Part shown: positions 1 to 9,114 of the stretch, in pieces
How the letters are laid out: the number at the start of each line of letters is the position of its first letter
Position numbering within the stretch: position 1 is the stretch's first letter
Assembly: GCA_964416315.1 (NCBI GenBank)
Contig: CAYQDR010000137.1
Location: forward strand, 1-11,379
Length of the DNA: 11,379 bases
Source of the DNA: CAYQDR01 sp964416315
Lineage (GTDB): Bacteria; Methylomirabilota; Methylomirabilia; Rokubacteriales; DASRDR01
Direction: 5' to 3'
Notes under the pieces: generated by a model
What the model saw: only the letters and a program-made list of their open reading frames with translations
Told to the model about the DNA's origin: nothing
Database searches by the model: none
Position numbers and translations under genes: made by a program

Positions 1-41
1 GCTTCCACTGCACATCTCTCGACTCGTCGACTCTAACTCGG

Positions 42-47
42 TAAACT
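42..47 (+). promoter_or_regulatory. candidate -10 element for a leaderless MBL transcript
   Basis: TAAACT matches the TAnnnT form of a -10 hexamer and ends 9 bases before the A of the ATG at 56. That would place transcription start at or next to the start codon. No purine-rich ribosome binding site lies between it and the ATG, which is consistent with a leaderless message. No -35 box is evident. The hexamer sits inside a 9-bp-period direct repeat (AACTCGG at 35-41 and 44-50), so the match could be incidental. Confidence 0.25.
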
Positions 48-55
48 CGGGCTAG

Positions 56-1080
56 ATGGCGAGTACCCGGGCTCCGCTGGCCCGCTTCGAGAGCGGTTCG
101 GGGGCGCGGATCTACCGGATCCCCGTCGAGACCTTCCCCGCGCACATCAACAACGTCTATCTGCTCCTCGACGGCGGGACCTCGACCCTCGTCGACGTCG
201 GGTCGGGCTTCCCGCAGTCCGTCGAGGACCTCCAGGGCGGGCTCGAGGCCGTGCACGTGCACTTCGGGGAGCGCGTCCGCCTCGAGGCGATCCAGCACGT
301 CGTGATCACGCACTCCCACATCGACCACTTCGGGCACGTCGGCTGGTTCCAGGCGCACACCGGCGCGGCGATCTACGTCCACGAGCTGGACGCGCGCGTG
401 CTCCAGAACTTCGAGGAGCGGATCGTGCTGGCCTCGAAGGATCTCCGCGTCTTCCTCGAGCGCTCGGGGCTCAAGCCCGCGGCGCGCGAGGCGCTGGAGG
501 AGATGTACCGGGCGGGGAAGAGCCTCTTCAAGTCCGTCCGACTGGACCGGAAGCTCCGCGACGGGGAGCGCATCGTCAACGGCTACGTCGTCCATCACGT
601 CCCCGGCCACTGCCCCGGGCAGATCTGCCTCCAGGTCGGCGACGTCCTCTTCACCGCCGACCACGTCCTCGCGCGGATCACCCCCCACCAGTCGCCGGCG
701 GCGATCACCCCCTTCTGCGGGCTCGAGCTGTACCTGCAGTCGCTCGACAAGATCCGTCGGCTCCCGGGGATCCGCCTCGCCCTGCCCGGCCACGAGGAGG
801 AGATCCGCGACCTCGCGGGACGCATCGACGCGATCGCCCGGCACCACGAGGAGCGGCTGGATCAGGTCCTCGACGTGTGCGCCGGGCCGCGGAGCCTCCT
901 CGAGATCAGCCGGGCGCTCTTCGGCGAGCTCGGGGGATACACGCGGCTGCTCGCGCTCGAGGAGGCGGGGGCCCACGTCGAGTACCTCTTCCAGCGCGGG
1001 GAGCTCGGGATCGCGAACCTGGACGCGGTGGCGGCGGAGCCCAACCCCGTCATCCTGTACGAGCGGCGCAGAGCCCGGTA
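56..1080 (+). CDS. MBL-fold metallo-hydrolase, LACTB2-like (true stop probably at the gap edge)
   Basis: Probable zinc-dependent hydrolase of the metallo-beta-lactamase superfamily; the substrate is unknown. The metal motif THSHIDHFGH carries His86, His88, Asp90 and His91. Further ligands are His185 (VPGHCPGQ), Asp202 (FTADHV) and His246 (LPGHEEE). Residues about 265-325 (from HHEERLDQVL to LFQRGELGIA) resemble the winged-helix tail of LACTB2-type proteins. The frame stays open through the 100 N to 1462, but that extension is probably an artefact. The last codons before the gap are NPVILYERRRAR followed by TA, and the sequence after the gap begins with G. An intact repeat junction would give TAG and a 341-residue protein of normal length. 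The ATG at 56 is preceded immediately by an in-frame TAG (53-55), so it is the first possible start; no Shine-Dalgarno is visible. Glyoxalase II or acyl-thioesterase activity is possible but not shown. Confidence 0.85.
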
Positions 1081-1180
1081 NNNNNNNNNNNNNNNNNNNN
1101 NNNNNNNNNNNNNNNNNNNNNNNNNNNNNNNNNNNNNNNNNNNNNNNNNNNNNNNNNNNNNNNNNNNNNNNNNNNNNNNN
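1081..1180. other. assembly gap (100 N)
   Basis: Exactly 100 N, the conventional length for a gap of unknown size. Its left edge coincides with the end of one repeat unit and its right edge with the start of the next. The missing sequence is therefore probably a whole number of repeat units, possibly zero. No reading frame can be trusted across it. Confidence 0.95.
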
Positions 1181-1210
1181 GGTCCTCGCGCTCGAATCGA
1201 ACCGTTCCGA

Positions 1211-1269
1211 GCGCGGGCTTGGCCCGCGCCATCGAAGGGGGAGGTTCGGAAGGGGGGCGAAGCCCCCCT
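1211..1269 (+). repeat. two perfect GC hairpins in repeat unit 1
   Basis: First hairpin: GCGCGGGC (1211-1218), loop TTG, GCCCGCGC (1222-1229). It is repeated exactly in unit 2 at 1346-1364. Second hairpin: AGGGGGGC (1251-1258), loop GAA, GCCCCCCT (1262-1269). It can be extended by CGG/CCG across one bulged A. The second contains GCGAAGC, known as an unusually stable DNA mini-hairpin. Lying just past the inferred MBL stop, they could serve as 3'-end or terminator structures, although no T tract follows. Confidence 0.6.
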
Positions 1270-1384
1270 CCGAGGGGAACCCCGTCATCCTGTACGAGCG
1301 GCGCAGAGCCCGGTAGGTCCTCGCGCTCGAATCGAACCGTTCCGAGCGCGGGCTTGGCCCGCGCCATCGAGGGGGGAGGTTCGG

Positions 1385-1414
1385 CCCCCCGAAACAAGGG
1401 GGGCGGAGCCCCCC
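1385..1414 (+). repeat. three-arm, mutually exclusive hairpins in repeat unit 2
   Basis: A C6 run (1385-1390), a G6 run (1398-1403) and a second C6 run (1409-1414) share the central G6. It can pair leftward (loop GAAACAA) or rightward (GGGGGGC with GCCCCCC, loop GGA). The left C6 arm lies in the 11-bp insertion that distinguishes this unit from unit 1. What is visible is the pairing potential only; function is unknown. Confidence 0.5.
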
Positions 1415-1504
1415 TCCGAGGGAAACGCCGTCATCCTGGACGAGCGGCGCCGGACGCGCTGAGGCCGAGGCGCCGCGGCCCCCGGTTACCCCGCCCGCCC
1501 TGCG

Positions 1505-1521
1505 CGGAGGCTCTGCCTCCG
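1505..1521 (+). terminator. weak candidate stem-loop in the spacer upstream of korA
   Basis: CGGAGGC (1505-1511), loop TCT, GCCTCCG (1515-1521) form a perfect 7-bp stem downstream of the last repeat unit and before the candidate promoter. No T tract follows, so intrinsic termination is uncertain. In a genome this GC-rich such a stem could occur by chance. Confidence 0.25.
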
Positions 1522-1538
1522 GGCCCCTGGCCGTAACC

Positions 1539-1567
1539 TTGCCATCAGCAAGGCCTTTGGGTACGAT
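1539..1567 (+). promoter_or_regulatory. candidate sigma70-type promoter for korAB
   Basis: TTGCCA (1539-1544, five of six matches to TTGACA) is followed after exactly 17 bases by TACGAT (1562-1567, four of six matches to TATAAT). It lies 5' of korA in an otherwise very GC-rich spacer and is the best promoter-like match noticed in the window. Predicted transcription start near 1575 would give a leader of about 180 nt. The -35 box is overlapped by a short dyad, CCTTGC (1537-1542) and GCAAGG (1548-1553), which could be an operator or chance. Confidence 0.4.
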
Positions 1568-1578
1568 GGCGGGTGGTA

Positions 1579-1595
1579 GGCGGACGCCGTCCGCC
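1579..1595 (+). promoter_or_regulatory. leader hairpin near the predicted korA transcript 5' end
   Basis: GGCGGAC (1579-1585), loop GCC, GTCCGCC (1589-1595) form a perfect 7-bp stem just inside the predicted transcript. No known riboswitch class was recognised in the 1575-1755 leader. The structure may only stabilise the mRNA 5' end. Confidence 0.25.
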
Positions 1596-1755
1596 CCGGT
1601 CCCTCGTGCGGTCCGGGGAGGCGGCGCGGCGCCTGCGTCACCGAGGTCGGGGTTGTCCACCTGTTGCCCCGGGCCGGAGCCGCGCCGGGGGCGTGATTCC
1701 GCACGCGAGCCAGGTGGGCGGGGACTGAGATCAGCACCAAGGAGCGAGGGCGGGC

Positions 1756-3630
<1,875 letters not shown>

Positions 3631-3649
3631 GACAGAAGGCAGGGGGCCG

Positions 3650-4684
<1,035 letters not shown>

Positions 4685-4688
4685 CCGG

Positions 4689-4756
4689 GCCGACAGCGCT
4701 CGCAGCTCGGCATCCCCGGTTGTCGGCGGACCGTACCGGTGCGGCGTACCCGGTCC
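4689..4756 (+). promoter_or_regulatory. dyad-rich spacer between korB and glcD
   Basis: GCCGACA (4689-4695) pairs with TGTCGGC (4721-4727) over a 25-nt loop. Next to it, GGACC (4728-4732) plus GTAC (4733-4736) pair with GTAC (4746-4749) plus GGTCC (4752-4756) across a 2-nt bulge. This could be the korB 3' end structure or an operator for glcD. No convincing -35/-10 pair and no T tract were found, so the role is a guess. Confidence 0.2.
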
Positions 4757-4870
4757 CCGTCAGGCGGGCCGGGTCGTACGCCTCGGCCCCGCCTCCTTCC
4801 TGCGTCCCCGGGCTGCTCGGTTCTCGGCCCGGTGGTGCGCGGTTCAATGACCTGGTGACCCGGAGGGGCG

Positions 4871-6313
4871 ATGGACCGCCGCTTCGTTGACGCGCTCCGC
4901 GAGATCGTCGGGCTGGACGGCGTGATCGCCGCCGCGGACGACTGCCTCGTCTACGAGTGCGACATGCTCGTCTACTTCAAGGGGGCCCCGGACGTCGTGG
5001 TGCTCCCCCGAAGCACGGAGGAGGTCGCGGCCGTCGTGGGGCGCTGCGTCGACGCGGGCATCCCCATCATCCCGCGCGGCGCCGGGACGGGGATCATCGG
5101 GGGGGCCATGGCGCCGCGCGGCGGCGTGATGATCGGCGTCAACCGGATGGATCGGGTCCTCGAGGTGAGCCTCCCGAACCGCTACGCGGTGGTCGAGCCG
5201 GGGGTCATCAACCTGGCGCTCACGCGCGCCGTGGAGGCGCGCGGCTACTTCTTCGCGCCGGACCCGGCGAGCCAGGTGGCCTCCTCGATCGGGGGGAACG
5301 CGGCGACCAACGCGGGAGGGCCGCACGCGCTGAAGTACGGGAGCGTGGTGAATCACGTCCTCGGGCTGGAGATCGTGACGGGCAGCGGTGAGGTCGTCTG
5401 GCTCGGCGGCCCGGTTCAGGAGCGCCCCGGGTACGACCTCGCGGGAGTCGTGGTCGGGTCGGAGGGGACGCTCGCGATCATCACCAAGGTCGTCGTGCGC
5501 CTCATGCGCGCGGCCGAGGCCGTGAAGACCGCGCTCGCGACGTTCGCGTCGATCGAGCAGGCCTCCGGCGCCGTGTCCGCGATCATCGCGGAGGGGATCA
5601 CCCCGGCGGCGCTCGAGGCGATGGACGAGCCCGTGATCCGGGCGGTCGAGGCGGGGCTCAAGGCGGGCTACCCGGCCGACGCCAAAGCGGTGCTCCTCAT
5701 CGAACTGGACGGCCCGCCGGCCGAGGTCGAGGCGCAGGCGGAGACGGTCGCGCGCCTCTGCCGCGCCAGGGGCGCGCTGACCCTGCGCGTGGCTCGGGAC
5801 GAGCGGGAGCGAGCCGACCTCTGGCGGGGTCGGAAGGGCGCGGCCGGGGCCTTCGGCCGGATCGGGCACAACTACGTCCTTCAGGACGCGGTCGTCCCGC
5901 GCTCGAGACTTCCGGAGATCATGGCCCAGGTGCAGGCGATCGCCGCGAGCCACGGTCTCGTGGTCGCCAACGTCTTCCACGCGGGAGACGGGAACCTCCA
6001 CCCGTGCATCTTCTACGACGAGCGCGTGCCCGGCCAGTTCGAGTCGGCGCTCGCGGCGACCGAGGCGATGCTGGACGCGTGCATCGCGGTGGGTGGCGCC
6101 CTGACGGGAGAGCACGGCGTCGGCCTGGACAAGGCCCCCAAGCTGGCCCTGCTCTTCACGCCGGAGGACCTCGCCGCCATGCAGGCCGTGCGGCGGGTGT
6201 TCGACCCCCGAGGGCTCATGAACCCGGACAAGGTGTTCCCGTCGCCGGGGCGCCACGTGAAGCCGGGACCCGTCGGCGCGCACAAGCCAGTCCCGGAGGG
6301 GATGTGGGTGTGA
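4871..6313 (+). CDS. glcD: FAD-linked 2-hydroxyacid dehydrogenase subunit GlcD (glycolate/D-lactate type)
   Basis: Catalytic flavin subunit of a glycolate oxidase-like complex, oxidising glycolate, D-lactate or a related D-2-hydroxyacid to the 2-oxoacid. The 480 residues contain the VAO/PCMH FAD domain: PRGAGTGIIGGAM (68-80), SSIGGNAATNAGG (138-150) and VVGSEGTLAIIT (194-205). The FAD-oxidase C domain follows with NVFHAGDGNLHP (His370, His377), GALTGEHGVG (Glu414, His415) and the terminal RRVFDPRGLMNPDKVFP. GGAGGGG (4862-4868) is a strong ribosome binding site just ahead of the ATG at 4871. glcE follows after 19 nt and glcF after that, supporting a GlcDEF complex. A tail of about 20 residues after the conserved end (from 460) is Pro/Gly-rich. 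D-2-hydroxyglutarate dehydrogenase is a sister family and remains possible. Confidence 0.9.
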   Translation: MDRRFVDALREIVGLDGVIAAADDCLVYECDMLVYFKGAPDVVVLPRSTEEVAAVVGRCVDAGIPIIPRGAGTGIIGGAMAPRGGVMIGVNRMDRVLEVSLPNRYAVVEPGVINLALTRAVEARGYFFAPDPASQVASSIGGNAATNAGGPHALKYGSVVNHVLGLEIVTGSGEVVWLGGPVQERPGYDLAGVVVGSEGTLAIITKVVVRLMRAAEAVKTALATFASIEQASGAVSAIIAEGITPAALEAMDEPVIRAVEAGLKAGYPADAKAVLLIELDGPPAEVEAQAETVARLCRARGALTLRVARDERERADLWRGRKGAAGAFGRIGHNYVLQDAVVPRSRLPEIMAQVQAIAASHGLVVANVFHAGDGNLHPCIFYDERVPGQFESALAATEAMLDACIAVGGALTGEHGVGLDKAPKLALLFTPEDLAAMQAVRRVFDPRGLMNPDKVFPSPGRHVKPGPVGAHKPVPEGMWV

Positions 6314-6332
6314 CGCGGCCGGGAGCCGTCCG

Positions 6333-7637
6333 GTGAGAGCGGGGCCAGCGGACGTCGAGCGGGGCCTCCGCGAGATCGTCGGCGCGGCCCACCTCATCGC
6401 GGGCGAGGCGGCGGCGCCGTTCGCCGTGGAGGGCCGCGCCCCGCGCTGGGTCGCCGGCCCGGGCAGCATCGAGGAGGTCGCCCGCTGCCTCGCCCTCGCG
6501 GCGGAGGCGAGGCTCGCCGTGGCGCCGACGGGGCGTGGGGCGCGCCTTCACTGGGGCAACCCGCCACGGACGCTCGACCTCGTGCTCTCGCTCCGTCGGC
6601 TGGACCGGATCCTCGCCCACGAGCCCGCGGACCTCACGATGTCGGTCGAGGCCGGCGTCACGCTGGACGCCGTGAACGCCTTCCTGCGACCGCAGCGGCA
6701 GCTCTTGCCGCTCGATCCCCCGCGGCCGGGCGACTCGACCGTGGGCGGCATCGTCGCGACGGCGGCCAGCGGGCCGTACCGCGCGCGCTACGGGACGATC
6801 CGCGACCTGCTCCTCGGCGTGACCGTCGTCCAGGCAGACGGCAGGGTGGTCAAGGGGGGCGGGCGCGTCGTCAAGAACGTCACCGGGTACGACATGCCCA
6901 AGCTCTACGTCGGGGCCCTCGGGACTCTCGGCGTGGTCGTGGCGGCACACCTCCGCCTTCACCCGGCGCCGGTGGTCGAGGAGACGTGGCTCCACGGGTT
7001 CCCGGGTCTCGAGGCGGCACTCGATGCCGGCCTTGCGGTGATGGACGCGCCGCTCGTGCCGAGCCGCATCGAGCTCCTGGATCGCGGCGCGCTCGCGGCC
7101 GCGGGCCAGGCCTCCCCGCCGGAGGCCGGTCTCGCGGTGACCGTCGGGAGCGTCCCGGAGGCCGTGCGGGCACAGGGGGAGCGAGTCGCGGCGCTCTGCC
7201 GCCAGAGCGGCGGCGCCGCGCTGCCGGTCGCGGCGCCGGAGGAGTGGTGGCGAGGCGTGAGCGAGCTCACCTGGCCGCCGGAGGCCCGGTCGCTGGTGCT
7301 CCGGATCGGGAGCCGTCAGGCGGACGTCGTGAAGGCGCTCCGAGGCGTGGAGGCGATCGTCGGGGAGGCGCTCCGGCGTACGACGGCGGAAGTCGCGAAC
7401 GGGGTCCTCCACGTGCTCGCGGCGGCGGGGGACGAGAGCGCGCGACTCGCGCGGATCCGGGACGGCCTGGCGCCGCTCGGGGCGACGTGCGTGGTCGAGC
7501 ACGCCCCGCCGGACGTCAAGCTCTTCCTGGACCCGTGGGGCGACGTCGGGCCGGCGCTGGACCTCATGCGGCGTCTCAAGGGCGAGCTGGATCCACGCGG
7601 AATCCTGAATCCAGGGCGCTTCGTCGGCGGGATCTGA
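6333..7637 (+). CDS. glcE: glycolate oxidase subunit GlcE, FAD-binding
   Basis: Second flavoprotein of the GlcDEF complex, a paralogue of GlcD's FAD domain. The signature of GlcE is plain: STVGGIVATAASGP (135-148), RARYGTIRDLLLGVTVV (150-166), and GGRVVKNVTGYDMPKLYVGA (176-195) followed by LGTLGVV. It ends with the C-terminal LDPRGILNPGRF motif. Length is 434 residues, longer than the roughly 350 of the E. coli protein; the extra material lies in the C-terminal half. Start is GTG at 6333, with GGGAG (6321-6325) 7 nt upstream. Both GlcD and GlcE begin with an LREIVG segment, consistent with common origin. glcF starts 3 nt after the stop, indicating co-translation. Confidence 0.9.
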   Translation: MRAGPADVERGLREIVGAAHLIAGEAAAPFAVEGRAPRWVAGPGSIEEVARCLALAAEARLAVAPTGRGARLHWGNPPRTLDLVLSLRRLDRILAHEPADLTMSVEAGVTLDAVNAFLRPQRQLLPLDPPRPGDSTVGGIVATAASGPYRARYGTIRDLLLGVTVVQADGRVVKGGGRVVKNVTGYDMPKLYVGALGTLGVVVAAHLRLHPAPVVEETWLHGFPGLEAALDAGLAVMDAPLVPSRIELLDRGALAAAGQASPPEAGLAVTVGSVPEAVRAQGERVAALCRQSGGAALPVAAPEEWWRGVSELTWPPEARSLVLRIGSRQADVVKALRGVEAIVGEALRRTTAEVANGVLHVLAAAGDESARLARIRDGLAPLGATCVVEHAPPDVKLFLDPWGDVGPALDLMRRLKGELDPRGILNPGRFVGGI

Positions 7638-7640
7638 CGC

Positions 7641-8990
7641 ATGGCCGATCTCCTCACCACCCCGCCCCCCGCGGCCGCGCCCCGCGCGACGCCGGGGTTC
7701 CTCGGGGCGTTCGACGCGCAGGAGCCGCCGGACTGGGAGGGGATCGTCGACTGCGTGCACTGCGGGATCTGCCTGCCGCAGTGCCCGACCTACCAGGTCC
7801 TCGGCCAGGAGATGGACTCGCCGCGCGGCCGGGTCTACCTCATCCGGGCGGCGGCCGAGGGACGGATCGGCCTCACCGCCAACTTCGTCACCCACATGGA
7901 CCGCTGCCTGGGCTGCCGCGCGTGCGAGAGCGCGTGTCCGTCCGGCGTTCCGTTCGGGCGCCTCCTCGAGGCGGTGCGCGGCCAGATCGAGCGGAAGGTG
8001 CCCCGGCCGTTCGGCCGCCGGCTGATCGGCCGCCTCGTCCTCGGCACGTTCCCCGACCGGCGGCGCCTCGGCCGGGCGCTCGGGCTCCTCCGCCTCTACC
8101 AGCGCTCGGGCCTCCAGGGGCTGATCCGGGCGAGCCGGGTCCTTCGCGCGGTCCCGCGGCTCGACGCGATGGAGCGGCTCCTGCCCGCCCTCGGGACCAT
8201 GCCCGTCGCGCTCCCGGCGCGGCTCGAGGGCGAGGGCGCGTCCCGGGGGACGGTGGCCCTGCTCGCCGGGTGCGTGCAGGCGCTCCTCTTTCCCGAGGTG
8301 CACCGGGCGACGGCGTGGCTCCTGGCGCGCGCGGGGTACACCGTCCTGGTGCCGCCGGCTCAGGGGTGCTGCGGGGCGCTCCACCTGCACTGGGGAGACC
8401 GCGAGGGGGCCCGCCGGCTGGCGCGGGCGAACGTGGCGGCGCTCGCCGGGGCGGACTTCGTCGTGACGAACGCCGCGGGGTGCGGCGCGGCGCTGAGGGA
8501 GTACGGCCACCTGCTCGGCGACGGCGCCGCGGCCGACGTCGCGGCGCGGGCGCGCGATGTCTCCGAACTGCTCGCCGAGCACCTGCCCGGACCGCGGCAG
8601 CCGCTCCCGCTCGCGGTGACCTACCACGAGCCCTGCCACCTCGCGCACGGCCAGCGCGTGCGGGAGGCTCCGCGGGCGCTCCTCCGCGCGATCCCGGGGC
8701 TGCGGCTGGTGGAGCTCCGCGACGCGGACGTCTGCTGCGGCTCCGCGGGCGTCTACAACCTCCTCGAGCCCGCGATCGCGGGTGAGCTGCTCGCCCGGAA
8801 GCTCGAGCGCATCGCCCAGAGCGGTGCCGACATCGTCGCGACGGGGAATCCGGGCTGCCTCCTCCAGCTCCGGATGGGGCTCGGCGCGCGCGGCCTCCCC
8901 GTCCGGGTTCACCACCCGGTGGAGCTGCTCGCCTGGTCGCTGGAGGGTCGGGTGCCGAGCGCCGGGGAGCCTCCCGCGAGCGGCCGCTGA
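7641..8990 (+). CDS. glcF: glycolate oxidase iron-sulfur subunit GlcF
   Basis: Electron-transfer subunit expected to pass electrons from the GlcD/GlcE flavins toward the membrane quinone pool. Two [4Fe-4S] motifs sit near the N terminus: CVHCGICLPQCP (Cys38, 41, 44, 48) and CLGCRACESACP (Cys89, 92, 95, 99). Two CCG (cysteine-rich) domains follow. The first has GCCG (Cys243-244) and Cys281; the second has EPCH (Cys332), VCCG (Cys365-366) and Cys406. The 449-residue length fits the family. No transmembrane segment is evident, so membrane association is likely peripheral. The N-terminal 20 residues are Pro/Ala-rich. The ATG at 7641 follows the glcE stop by 3 nt. Confidence 0.92.
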   Translation: MADLLTTPPPAAAPRATPGFLGAFDAQEPPDWEGIVDCVHCGICLPQCPTYQVLGQEMDSPRGRVYLIRAAAEGRIGLTANFVTHMDRCLGCRACESACPSGVPFGRLLEAVRGQIERKVPRPFGRRLIGRLVLGTFPDRRRLGRALGLLRLYQRSGLQGLIRASRVLRAVPRLDAMERLLPALGTMPVALPARLEGEGASRGTVALLAGCVQALLFPEVHRATAWLLARAGYTVLVPPAQGCCGALHLHWGDREGARRLARANVAALAGADFVVTNAAGCGAALREYGHLLGDGAAADVAARARDVSELLAEHLPGPRQPLPLAVTYHEPCHLAHGQRVREAPRALLRAIPGLRLVELRDADVCCGSAGVYNLLEPAIAGELLARKLERIAQSGADIVATGNPGCLLQLRMGLGARGLPVRVHHPVELLAWSLEGRVPSAGEPPASGR

Positions 8991-8996
8991 GAGCCC

Positions 8997-9110
8997 ATGA
9001 ACGAATCGATGTGGAAACCGGCCGTGCGACGACGACGGGGGACAGCAGACGGCTGGTGGGGGGGGTTGGGGGGGAGCGGCAGCAGGCGCTCCCGCCCCAA
9101 GTTGAACTGA
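8997..9110 (+). CDS. small ORF bridging glcF and lutA (37 aa, hypothetical)
   Basis: The ATG lies 6 nt after the glcF stop and the TGA 4 nt before the lutA ATG, so the ORF fills the spacer almost exactly. The 37 residues begin MNESMWKPAVRRRRG, include a GWWGGLGG segment and end SRPKLN: basic, Gly/Arg-rich, three Trp. There is no recognisable domain. Its own ribosome binding site is weak (AGAG at 8990-8993). It could be a leader peptide that couples lutA translation to glcF, or a chance ORF over a structured spacer. The Gly/Trp block is simply the G-rich tract read in this frame, which lowers confidence that it is a functional peptide. Confidence 0.3.
   Translation: MNESMWKPAVRRRRGTADGWWGGLGGSGSRRSRPKLN
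9058..9097 (+). promoter_or_regulatory. G-quadruplex-capable tract overlapping a hairpin upstream of lutA
   Basis: G8 (9058-9065), TT, G7 (9068-9074) can supply four GGG tracts with short loops. A further G5 lies at 9037-9041. The second G run also forms the left arm of a hairpin: GGGAGCG (9072-9078) pairs with CGCTCCC (9087-9093) over an 8-nt loop. It extends past one G.G mismatch to GGG/CCC (9069-9071 region with 9095-9097). The two folds compete for the same guanines on the mRNA strand. The structure ends 17 nt before the lutA start. Confidence 0.4.
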
Positions 9111-9114
9111 CGCG

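Larger units (their letters stand above)
1043..1462 (+). repeat. tandem repeat array carrying copies of the MBL gene 3' end, interrupted by the gap
   Basis: A unit of 135 bp occupies 1181-1315 and a second unit of 146 bp occupies 1316-1461. The 38 bp just before the gap (1043-1080) are identical to the tail of the first unit (1278-1315). Each unit has a 5' non-coding part (about 70 bp nearly identical between units, one difference seen), a GC hairpin region and a 3' part. The 3' part reads NPVILYERRRAR-stop (1278-1316) or NAVILDERRRTR-stop (1424-1462) in the MBL frame. The second unit differs in length by a single 11-bp insertion (1385-1395) plus point changes concentrated in its tail. The copy number in the genome is unknown because of the gap. 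Confidence 0.85.

Noticed and set aside
1181..1461. CRISPR-like array
   Set aside because: Units of 135 and 146 bp are directly adjacent without unique spacers, and no cas genes are present.
1181..1462. C-terminal extension of the MBL protein through the gap
   Set aside because: The frame across 100 N is arbitrary, the repeat is read in two different frames before and after the 11-bp insertion, and the last codons simply repeat the gene's own end.
1575..1755. Riboswitch in the korA leader
   Set aside because: Several GC stems are possible, but no conserved riboswitch core that I recognise is present.
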